From the NCBI GenBank assembly GCA_012515495.1, contig JAAYYH010000227.1, forward strand, positions 1 through 7,149: 7,149 nt of DNA. Direction: 5' to 3'. Positions within the stretch are counted from its first letter, which is position 1. The number at the start of each line of letters is the position of its first letter. The DNA comes from Coriobacteriaceae bacterium. Lineage in GTDB: Bacteria > Actinomycetota > Coriobacteriia > Coriobacteriales > UBA8131. A program made the position numbers and the translations under genes. Under the pieces are notes generated by a model. The model did not search any database, was not told the origin of the DNA, and saw nothing but the letters and a program-made list of their open reading frames with translations. Below, piece after piece: positions 1 to 5,749 of this stretch.

Positions 1-1391
1 CCAGACTTCATCAACAGCACCAGCAACAACGTCACAGCTAAGATGAATCCGACTGATACCTGCGTGTGCCTGCGCAGATAACCAACTAATCCCCTGATGA
101 AGAAACCGAAGAGTACGAGCCAAGTGGCAAATCCCAGCCATCCCGTCGCGTTGATGATGCTGACATATCCACTGTGAGGACCATATTCTCGCTTGGCGAT
201 AAATGAATCCGGGTGGTCTTCGAGTATCTGGACCATGACATTCCTTGGTGATTTACCAAACACTAGATAATCGAGACTGAATTCCAGATATTCGCGCCAG
301 ATAGAGAAGCGATTATTCGAGATATTCTCGGGGCCATGATCGATTGGCCCCGGATACCATTGACTACCGCCGATGCTTTCCCGAGATGCCGAGCCGAACA
401 AATCGTTGTCGTGCGCCCAGGTCGCATAGGATGTATCCACGGCACTGAGAGCAAAGTAGGAGCCTACCAGACCCGCAACCAGTACCGCGCTGATCAGTAC
501 TGTCTTACGCAAGTGGTTTGCCTTGTCGACAGTCCTGGCTTGAATCGTCGATCCACCAAAAGGCTGCTCTCCCCCCTGCTTTGCATCAAGTCGCTTTGCA
601 TCAAGCTTCTTTCCTCGATTGCGTTGATTGCGCAAATGCAGAGCCAACCACACAACAGCTGCGGCAATACCACAGGTGGGTCCAATGCGGGAAAATGCGG
701 AGACGGTAAAGAACCAGTTAAGTACCAGGCTAGCGACAAGGATGATCTTCGTCGCCCGTGATGTCCGACAGCTCAGCAGGTACCAACATGTTGCCAGCAT
801 CACGCAAACCGAAACCACTCCACCATAGTTGGGATCGATATACAGGCCAAAGTTCCTGCCATCGATGAATCCCAGCCTCTGTGTCTTACCCATGGCATCG
901 ATGAAGACCGCGCTGTATTGAGCGAAGAACATCCCAACTGATATCAGGTTCACCAAGGTGATTAGAATGAAAACCACCCAGAAAAGGATCCGTACTCCCT
1001 GAGTACGCTGTGTATCATCCAAGATCACGTATAGTGGCAAGAACAGGCCCGCCTGCAAAATCTGCCAGTATAACGTCTTGAGATTACTACTCCAACCATA
1101 GTTGATATTCAGGATGATACTGATGGCCAACACCACGATAAAAGCTAATAGCCAACGACTGTGAGGAACCTTGAAACAGCTACGGTTGGTGAGCAGGTCT
1201 AATAGGAGCAACAATCCGCCTGCTGCCGCAAGGGCGGCTGCCATTACCTGCTGAACAGGCAAGAGGAGGTTTATCGGTCCTAGCCACCCAGTTAGTGAGT
1301 AACTGATGAAGATGATCATATACCAGCGCAGGATCGTCTGATATCTGACCATCAAAGAGCTATCTTTCAATCTTTGCAGCAAGAACGGCAT
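1..1391 (-). CDS. O-antigen ligase/polymerase-like membrane protein (partial, C-terminus beyond left edge)
   Basis: The frame stays open from the ATG at 1391 to the window edge, giving about 463 residues with no stop. Translation shows many hydrophobic segments (about residues 20-65, 80-97, 108-125, 134-158, 190-206, 214-231, 239-252, 296-316, 415-437 and 446-461). The layout resembles the Wzy_C/O-antigen ligase family (WaaL, PF04932): a Ser-Arg motif (SAFSRIGP, Arg235) ends one helix, a large soluble loop (about 317-405) carries an Arg-Trp segment (RFSIWREYLEF), and His406 in PHSGYVSI precedes the next helix. Such proteins sit in the inner membrane and join or polymerise undecaprenyl-linked glycans; the substrate here cannot be told. 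A second hydrophilic stretch (about 253-295) is rich in Lys, Arg and Gln and holds a short tandem repeat. The start is uncertain: the only AAAGG is one base from the ATG, so TTG at 1382 or ATG at 1352 are alternatives. A TAA lies four codons upstream of 1391. It is probably transcribed apart from the C1 genes. Confidence 0.8.
   Translation of the reverse strand, partial: MPFLLQRLKDSSLMVRYQTILRWYMIIFISYSLTGWLGPINLLLPVQQVMAAALAAAGGLLLLLDLLTNRSCFKVPHSRWLLAFIVVLAISIILNINYGWSSNLKTLYWQILQAGLFLPLYVILDDTQRTQGVRILFWVVFILITLVNLISVGMFFAQYSAVFIDAMGKTQRLGFIDGRNFGLYIDPNYGGVVSVCVMLATCWYLLSCRTSRATKIILVASLVLNWFFTVSAFSRIGPTCGIAAAVVWLALHLRNQRNRGKKLDAKRLDAKQGGEQPFGGSTIQARTVDKANHLRKTVLISAVLVAGLVGSYFALSAVDTSYATWAHDNDLFGSASRESIGGSQWYPGPIDHGPENISNNRFSIWREYLEFSLDYLVFGKSPRNVMVQILEDHPDSFIAKREYGPHSGYVSIINATGWLGFATWLVLFGFFIRGLVGYLRRHTQVSVGFILAVTLLLVLLMKS
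578..605 (-). repeat. 15-bp tandem duplication in the ligase-like gene
   Basis: The 13-base unit CTTGATGCAAAGC (minus strand) occurs at 605-593 and again at 590-578, a period of 15 bases. It stays in frame and duplicates five residues, giving KLDAKRLDAK at about residues 262-271. It falls in a hydrophilic segment between two membrane helices, where length change should be tolerated. It looks like a recent local duplication. Confidence 0.85.
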
Positions 1392-1409
1392 ACCTTTCGG
1401 TTAGTTGTC

Positions 1410-1442
1410 CTCAAGCTCAATAGCTTTTTTATCTCAAGCTCA
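1410..1442. repeat. 10-bp direct repeat upstream of the ligase-like gene
   Basis: CTCAAGCTCA (plus strand) occurs at 1410-1419 and 1433-1442, a centre-to-centre spacing of 23 bases, about two helical turns. Both copies lie between the candidate TATAAT box and the ligase-like start. The spacing would suit tandem binding of a regulator on one face of the DNA, but the repeat is short and could be chance. Confidence 0.35.
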
Positions 1443-1459
1443 CTACTACTTCGGACTCG

Positions 1460-1465
1460 ATTATA
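1460..1465 (-). promoter_or_regulatory. Candidate -10 box (TATAAT) for the ligase-like gene
   Basis: A perfect TATAAT reads on the minus strand at 1465-1460, just past the stop codon of the 80-residue gene and about 70 bases before the ligase-like start. No convincing -35 element lies 16-18 bases upstream (GTGGAA or GGTGGA at best). It would give the cell-surface gene its own transcript, which fits its unrelated function. This is a motif match only. Confidence 0.3.
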
Positions 1466-1478
1466 GATGTTTTATCAC

Positions 1479-1721
1479 TTATTCCACCGTACCGTACACA
1501 AAACCCCAACCATGTCCACTTATCGCGGAATTGAGCTGATCGCAGAGTCGCTGTCGAGTGTATTTTCCAGGTGGCAATAGCGTAACTATCTCAACGAGGT
1601 CATCTATCAGGTCGAACGACTCGGCAGTCAACAGAACATCCAGGCGTGAGACGAGTTTCTTCTCGCGGAACAAAGCATCGACCAGGCGCTGCAAAGTACC
1701 AAATTCTTCAGATTGCTGCAT
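1479..1721 (-). CDS. Small acidic protein of unknown function (80 aa)
   Basis: I do not recognise a named family. The ATG at 1721 is preceded by GGGAG (1732-1728) with a 6-base spacer, a good ribosome-binding site, and the frame lies 54 bases after the DUF2284 stop in the same orientation. This supports a real, co-transcribed gene. Residues 1-48 look helical and amphipathic (QRLVDALFREKK, then LIDDLVEIVTLLP). A Pro-Pro-Gly turn and a basic stretch (PPGKYTRQRLCDQ, residues 50-62) follow, ending in a Gly/aromatic tail with GHGWGFVYGTVE. There is one cysteine (Cys60), and no signal peptide or membrane helix. The PPGKYTRQRL...GHGW segment looks like a conserved C-terminal module rather than random sequence. 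Its position suggests a role tied to DUF2284 or the methyl-transfer proteins, perhaps as an adaptor or small regulator; that is inference only. Confidence 0.65.
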   Translation of the reverse strand: MQQSEEFGTLQRLVDALFREKKLVSRLDVLLTAESFDLIDDLVEIVTLLPPGKYTRQRLCDQLNSAISGHGWGFVYGTVE

Positions 1722-1775
1722 GACCTGCTCCCGATTTCGCCACGCTGGTTGCTGGGGGATTACCTATCAAACTGT

Positions 1776-2384
1776 CTAATACACCAGACACGACGAATAG
1801 GTCACGGTGCTGGGACCGTCATAGTAGGATAAGCCCGCTTTCTCGCAGACTTCCGATACAACCAAACCAGAGGCCTCCATTGAGACAAACGCCCTCTTGG
1901 GGAAACGACAGGGTGTATTAGGATAGGTGCACTCTGGACAGATTGTACAAGCCCCTGCTGCCAGGAAGATGAATGGATCGACCTCTGATCCCTCTTCCAG
2001 AGATGGCGACAAATCGGGTGTAGGGATACTGCCATCGAGTTGGGCTGCCCGCACCTTATCAACAAGAGCGATGAAGTGCTGCTTATGTATCTTCTCGGCA
2101 GCCATCATGCCCTCGAAGTCATACTCATCCTCCAAGATTCCAGCTGTCTGCACCACGATAACCTGTTGACGAGCGGCGAACTTCGCCGCATATCCATCCA
2201 AGGTATCGCAAGCTGGCGGACAAACCCAGTTGCGTCCGTATTGGTGGCAGCGATCAGCAGCGCAAGCATCGCGTACCAGAGGATTGACCTCCAGGTCGGA
2301 CGCTGCGCAAAAACCTACGCGGTCGAAACCGACCGCGTAGGCATATCCTTTAATCTGGTTTCTCAGCTCTTCGCTCTGAGACAC
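1776..2384 (-). CDS. DUF2284 cysteine-rich predicted metal-binding protein (202 aa)
   Basis: The protein matches my memory of PF10050 (DUF2284), annotated as a predicted metal-binding protein. It has eleven cysteines, nine of them in two clusters: C41-x4-C46-x8-C55-PPA-C59 and C146-TI-C149-PE-C152-x6-C159. Cys26, Cys180 and Cys199 are outside them. The second cluster has ferredoxin-like CxxCxxC spacing and could hold an Fe-S cluster or zinc. No signal peptide or membrane helix is present, so it should be cytoplasmic. The start is GTG at 2384, supported by AGAGGAG (2398-2392) with a 7-base spacer. It begins 36 bases after the methyltransferase stop, so co-transcription is likely. DUF2284 genes are, as I recall, often found near corrinoid methyltransferase genes. 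A redox or maturation role for the corrinoid protein is therefore plausible but unproven here. Codons 15-26 contain a terminator-like hairpin. Confidence 0.85.
   Translation of the reverse strand: MSQSEELRNQIKGYAYAVGFDRVGFCAASDLEVNPLVRDACAADRCHQYGRNWVCPPACDTLDGYAAKFAARQQVIVVQTAGILEDEYDFEGMMAAEKIHKQHFIALVDKVRAAQLDGSIPTPDLSPSLEEGSEVDPFIFLAAGACTICPECTYPNTPCRFPKRAFVSMEASGLVVSEVCEKAGLSYYDGPSTVTYSSCLVY
2309..2341 (-). terminator. Intragenic terminator-like hairpin in early DUF2284 coding sequence
   Basis: On the minus strand CCTACGCGGTCG (2341-2330) is followed by the loop GTTT (2329-2326) and the perfect complement CGACCGCGTAGG (2325-2314), then TTTTT (2313-2309). A 12-bp stem with nine G-C pairs, a 4-base loop and an immediate T-run has the form of a Rho-independent terminator. 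It lies entirely inside the DUF2284 reading frame (residues 15-26, AYAVGFDRVGFC), about 45 bases after the start codon. The T-run is only five long and is followed by GCGC, so efficiency may be low. Active translation would block the hairpin, so it could act as a polarity or attenuation element. Confidence 0.5.
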
Positions 2385-2420
2385 TGTGGCGCTCCTCTAC
2401 TACTTACACGGGTTGTCACA

Positions 2421-3224
2421 CTAGTTCTTGATTGGTCCGAAGAGATTCTGACGAAATGCTCCGATGAACTCCATGCAATATTCGTCATTGCCCAACAGTG
2501 CCTCTGTGGCGAAGAGCACGCCCAGCAGGTCGCGATTGGTCGGGTCGATGATCGCGCTATCCATACCGGCATTCATCGCTAGCACCATGAAGCCGATGTT
2601 GATCATCTTACGACCCGGCAAACCAAAGGAGATGTTGGAAAGGCCACTGGTCAGATGGACATCAGGATAGAGCTCTTTGACTGCACGGCATACCTCAACA
2701 AAGGTGAGCAGACTCTGGTCATTGGTACCTAGGGTCTCAACCAGAGGATCGATATAGAGACGGTCTGGCGCAATGCCATATTCTTCGGCTCGAATCATGA
2801 GCTTTTTAAACACCTCGATACGGCCAGCGGCATCATGAGGTATGCCATTGTCATCGCAAAGCAGCGCTATACAACCCCACTCGGTATCTGCGATAACCGG
2901 GAAGACAACTTCGATCTTATCTCCCTCTAGAGAGACCGAGTTGATTATCCCAGGCTTTTTGCAGAACTTCATGGCATCGACACATACTTGGGAATTGGGA
3001 CTATCGATGCAAATCGGCAAATCTGATTCTTCTTGAATCAGCTCAATGAGCCATTGAACTGTTTCCAGCTCGTTCTCGTTAACAGAGGCGCAGCAATCCA
3101 GATAATGTGATCCGGCTGCAGTCTGCTTGCGAGCTATCTCGCGAATGTACTCGGCATCTTTAGCGGCAATCGCCTCACCTGTTTTGGGAATGGAACCGTT
3201 TACTTTCTCACCGATGATGATCAT
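2421..3224 (-). CDS. Methyltetrahydrofolate:corrinoid methyltransferase (MtgA/AcsE-like, 267 aa)
   Basis: This cytoplasmic enzyme moves a methyl group between N5 of tetrahydrofolate and the cobalt of a corrinoid protein. It is a single pterin-binding TIM barrel of the usual length (AcsE is about 262 aa). The start MIIIGEKVNG matches the family's LIIGERING. Residues equivalent to the AcsE pterin-site residues are present: Asp74 in CIDSPN, Asn95 in GIINSV, Asp159 in YIDP and Asn197 in GLSNIS. The GLSNISFGLPGRKMIN and DPTNRD segments resemble the MtgA group found with MttB-type systems more than acetogenic AcsE. Where AcsE has Asp-Leu-Asn, this protein has Asp43-Cys44-Cys45. The ATG at 3224 is chosen because AAAGGA (3236-3231) lies 6 bases upstream; a TTG at 3275 would add 17 basic residues and lacks support. 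The neighbouring corrinoid protein is the obvious partner. Confidence 0.9.
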   Translation of the reverse strand: MIIIGEKVNGSIPKTGEAIAAKDAEYIREIARKQTAAGSHYLDCCASVNENELETVQWLIELIQEESDLPICIDSPNSQVCVDAMKFCKKPGIINSVSLEGDKIEVVFPVIADTEWGCIALLCDDNGIPHDAAGRIEVFKKLMIRAEEYGIAPDRLYIDPLVETLGTNDQSLLTFVEVCRAVKELYPDVHLTSGLSNISFGLPGRKMINIGFMVLAMNAGMDSAIIDPTNRDLLGVLFATEALLGNDEYCMEFIGAFRQNLFGPIKN

Positions 3225-3230
3225 TGATCT

Positions 3231-3236
3231 TCCTTT
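3231..3236 (-). promoter_or_regulatory. Ribosome-binding site deciding the methyltransferase start
   Basis: AAAGGA on the minus strand ends 6 bases before the ATG at 3224. It sits inside the optional 17-codon upstream extension, so it favours the 267-residue protein over a longer 284-residue form from TTG at 3275. Confidence 0.7.
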
Positions 3237-3327
3237 CTTACCTGCGCGCATTTTGCGAGCATTAGTTTTCTCCAAGCGCAGCTACCAATAACAGACACGG
3301 TTTGGGCGTTTGTACCCGACAATCCTA

Positions 3328-4881
3328 TCAAAGCTCTGGTCGCTTGGGCATTTTCAGGCCAAGCGCATTATTGTCCCTATCATGATGATAGTTGCTCCAC
3401 GCTGACGTTTGGAAGAAATCCCAATTCACAGGGGGCCATATCATTTCTGACAAACTTGTTTCCTTCTCATAGCGCTTGAGGCGATGATAGGCTTTGTAAT
3501 AGATACAGTAGCGCTCGCCAGGATACACTTCGCACCAACCATCACTACTGCCGCCGCAAGGACCATTCCGCTGATTCTTGGGACACTGGGACATCGGGCA
3601 GATATAGGCGGTTGCGTGCAGGCCACAATCCCCGCAATCACGGCAGCCATACATGAATACCTTGCCAAGATGCTCGATATGGTGCCCGCGGTGCATACCT
3701 TTGGCAGCTTCACCGCGGTGCGAAACCCAACTCATGGCTGGGTAAATACCCTTGCCCTTTGTAAACGCGATCTTGTGAGCTACTCTGGAAAGCGGATAGT
3801 TTCCCTGAACCTTAAGATCCGTGCGGCTCTCGACTCGCGAGGCTGCAACATCAAGATTAAGACCAGTGGCTGAGTCGCGCTCAAAGAGATAGAATCCGCC
3901 CTTCTTGCCATATGACATCTCCCTGGCATATTCCTGCCAGTTGTCCTGCATGGCATCTGCGGCATCCAGCACCTGTTCGATATCCGCAGCGGTGATGTTG
4001 ATACCACCAAGGTGGACTCCCGCATACCCCAGACCCTTGGCGATGGCGATCATCTTGGCCGCGCGCAGACGATAGGCAGACTTACCTTTGTCCTCAGACT
4101 TGGCATCTTCTTGAAGCTTGGCTAAAAGCTCGTCGCTGACGAAACAACCAGGGAAGTTGCCTGCATTCATCATCTTGCCCACACCGGCTCCGAGGATGAA
4201 GATATTCGCGATTACCGGTACATTCAGTTCACGGAGCCTCAGATAACGGATCAGCTCATCCATCTTGCGGGCATCATAGCCAACTTGGCTGATGATGAAT
4301 CGGGCGCCAGCCTCGATCTTCTTCTCAAGCTTGTAGTACTGGGGCAGGAGCTCCCCTTCAGTCCACTTGAACGGACTGGCTACAGCACCGGGGAAGAAAT
4401 CCGTTGGCTTCAACGTCACCAGACCCTTGCCCGCTTTTGTCTGTAATCCCTTGTTCATCTCGGTGATCATCTGCAGAAGCTGAACAGCGTCCAAATCGAA
4501 TACCGGACGTGGTCTTCCGCTGAATCCCGTTACCGGGTAATCACCGGTCATGGCCAGAACGTGGTGTATACCGCGACGCTCCAGTGCCCATAGCTGACTT
4601 TCCAACTGAGAGCGGTTGCGGTCTTTGCAGCTCATGTGCACCAACGGGGTTATACCTGCTGCCAGCAGATCCTCAGCGAAGCAATCCGCTAAGAGAGCCG
4701 GATTGCCGCTGGGATTATCGGTGATCGACATTGCATGGACTCGACCGCCAATCGCGAGTTCACGGGCGACCTCGAGTTCTTTACTTTGATGTGCCTCATC
4801 GGCACCTCGACCTGGAATCATCTCACAGGTAACGATGAAAGTACCATTTTCAAATAACGTATCTAGCCGGTTCTCATTCAT
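3328..4881 (-). CDS. metF: Methylenetetrahydrofolate reductase with fused MetV-like cysteine-rich domain (517 aa)
   Basis: Residues 1 to about 315 form a MetF-type barrel that reduces 5,10-methylene- to 5-methyl-tetrahydrofolate, or runs in reverse. The N-terminal Glu20 (TCEMIPGRGAD) and Asp114 in AMTGDYP match the catalytic Glu and the flavin/folate-site Asp of known MetF. PTDFFPGAVASPF and a late GVHLGG segment are also typical. Residues about 365-490 match the MTHFR_C/MetV domain (PF12225), with eight cysteines in the order C413-x2-C416-x2-C419-x8-C428-x4-C433-x8-C442-x7-C450-x8-C459, likely for zinc or an Fe-S cluster. In several acetogens MetV and MetF are separate subunits; here they are one chain, with MetF first. 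The ATG at 4881 has AAGGA (4892-4888) 6 bases upstream. It follows the corrinoid gene by 59 bases and precedes the methyltransferase by 103. No electron-input subunit (RnfC2 or HdrA type) is visible, so the donor or acceptor is unknown. Confidence 0.93.
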   Translation of the reverse strand: MNENRLDTLFENGTFIVTCEMIPGRGADEAHQSKELEVARELAIGGRVHAMSITDNPSGNPALLADCFAEDLLAAGITPLVHMSCKDRNRSQLESQLWALERRGIHHVLAMTGDYPVTGFSGRPRPVFDLDAVQLLQMITEMNKGLQTKAGKGLVTLKPTDFFPGAVASPFKWTEGELLPQYYKLEKKIEAGARFIISQVGYDARKMDELIRYLRLRELNVPVIANIFILGAGVGKMMNAGNFPGCFVSDELLAKLQEDAKSEDKGKSAYRLRAAKMIAIAKGLGYAGVHLGGINITAADIEQVLDAADAMQDNWQEYAREMSYGKKGGFYLFERDSATGLNLDVAASRVESRTDLKVQGNYPLSRVAHKIAFTKGKGIYPAMSWVSHRGEAAKGMHRGHHIEHLGKVFMYGCRDCGDCGLHATAYICPMSQCPKNQRNGPCGGSSDGWCEVYPGERYCIYYKAYHRLKRYEKETSLSEMIWPPVNWDFFQTSAWSNYHHDRDNNALGLKMPKRPEL

Positions 4882-4940
4882 GATAGTTCCTTCTCAAGCC
4901 GGCTGGTTTGAAGACAAATCATATGGTTATCCGTGCCTTC

Positions 4941-5579
4941 TTACGCTGTGAGGAGCTCTGCGGCCTTACCTGCAGCAGAACCAGCATCGCCGGTATAGGC
5001 ATCGGCACCGATTTGATCAGCGAATTCCTGGGTAATGGGGGCGCCACCGACCATGATCTTGACCCTGTCACGCACGCCTGCTTCCTCGATCGCTTTGATG
5101 GTGTTCTCCATCGCGGGCATCGTGGTGGTAAGCAGAGCGGAGATGCAGACCAGCTGAAGATCCTCATGCTCTTTGATGTAGTCGACGAAAGCCTCTGCCG
5201 GGACATCGACGCCCAGGTCGTGGATCTCGATGCCTTTGCCTTCCATCATCATGCGGACGAGGTTCTTGCCAATGTCGTGCAGGTCACCTTTGACGGTTCC
5301 AATGCAAGCCTTACCCAAAGGCTCAGCGCCACCCTGTGCCAACAGTGGCTTAAGGATCTCTGTGCCGGCGGCCATAGCGCGAGCCGCGACGAGCATCTCG
5401 GGGACGAAGATCTCATTCTTGCTGAATTTATCGCCAACGACATCCATAGCAGGGATCAGAGCAACATTGAGGATCTCATCCGGAGCGACACCTTCGCTGA
5501 CCGCCTGCTCGACGAGCGCGACGACGTCTTTCTTCTTGCCAATCTGTACTGCTTGGGAAATATCATCGAGAATTGCCAT
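4941..5579 (-). CDS. Methyltransferase cognate corrinoid protein, B12-binding (212 aa)
   Basis: This soluble protein carries a cobalamin-like cofactor that shuttles a methyl group between two methyltransferases. Residues 1 to about 85 form the helical cap domain (B12-binding_2). Residues about 88-212 form the Rossmann-like B12 domain, with the base-off/His-on motif Asp99-x-His101-x2-Gly104 in GDLHDIGKNLV, the SALLTTTM segment (147-154) and Gly178-Gly179 in VGGAP. Length and motifs match the MtgC/MttC/MtaC family rather than the larger CFeSP subunit. ATG at 5579 is preferred: AGGAGG (5591-5586) is 6 bases away, whereas the in-frame GTG at 5582 is only 3 bases away. It is the first gene of the C1 block, behind a 170-bp spacer. 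Which substrate-specific methyltransferase it serves cannot be told from the sequence. Confidence 0.95.
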   Translation of the reverse strand: MAILDDISQAVQIGKKKDVVALVEQAVSEGVAPDEILNVALIPAMDVVGDKFSKNEIFVPEMLVAARAMAAGTEILKPLLAQGGAEPLGKACIGTVKGDLHDIGKNLVRMMMEGKGIEIHDLGVDVPAEAFVDYIKEHEDLQLVCISALLTTTMPAMENTIKAIEEAGVRDRVKIMVGGAPITQEFADQIGADAYTGDAGSAAGKAAELLTA

Positions 5580-5585
5580 CACAAA

Positions 5586-5591
5586 CCTCCT
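5586..5591 (-). promoter_or_regulatory. Strong Shine-Dalgarno site of the corrinoid protein gene
   Basis: A perfect AGGAGG is the strongest ribosome-binding site in the block. It decides between adjacent GTG (5582) and ATG (5579) starts in favour of ATG. It fits a high need for the corrinoid carrier protein relative to the enzymes, whose sites are weaker (AAGGA, AAAGGA). Confidence 0.75.
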
Positions 5592-5665
5592 GTTTCAGAT
5601 TTTCGGTCAACTTCCTAGATCCGTTTCCAATTGTTGGTTTACACGAATCAAATATGTATCGGACT

Positions 5666-5674
5666 ATCATACCA
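5666..5674 (-). promoter_or_regulatory. Candidate extended -10 promoter for the C1 cassette
   Basis: TGGTATGAT on the minus strand is an extended -10 element (TGn plus TATGAT, five of six matches to TATAAT). A TCGACA at 5697-5692 resembles a -35 box but the spacer is 20 bases. An overlapping alternative is TTGAAT (5682-5677) with TACATA (5658-5653), spacer 18. Either would start transcription about 70-90 bases before the corrinoid gene. The spacer 5580-5749 shows no clear terminator for ecfT, so read-through from the transporter is also possible. At 170 bases, with no recognisable B12-box, it is too short to hold a typical full-length cobalamin riboswitch. Confidence 0.3.
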
Positions 5675-5749
5675 TCATTCAACCTGAGATATGTCGATTT
5701 GTCTTGTTTAAATAGTGCGCTTCAGTTCATACAAATCATACGAAAGCCC

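Noticed and set aside
336..761. A 141-codon plus-strand frame and a minus-strand frame at 494-739
   Set aside because: Both overlap the continuous 463-residue minus-strand membrane protein, whose membrane helices run through this region without interruption.
2040..2582. A 180-codon plus-strand frame spanning two minus-strand genes
   Set aside because: It crosses the boundary between DUF2284 and the methyltransferase, and both of those have strong family motifs.
3225..3275. N-terminal 17-residue extension of the methyltransferase from TTG
   Set aside because: The family begins at MIIIGEK, and a good ribosome-binding site lies inside the extension just before the ATG at 3224.
3242..3281. Inverted repeat CTGCGC/GCGCAG in the spacer before the methyltransferase
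   Set aside because: Six-base arms with a 28-base loop and no T-run are too weak to call a terminator or a riboswitch.
4908..5618. A 236-codon plus-strand open frame opposite the corrinoid protein gene
   Set aside because: It mirrors the corrinoid gene, whose B12 motifs and ribosome-binding site are clear. The plus-strand product has no recognisable motif and is explained by codon bias.
5580..5749. Cobalamin or SAM riboswitch ahead of the corrinoid gene
   Set aside because: No B12-box or other conserved core was recognised by eye, and the spacer is short. A covariance-model search would settle it.
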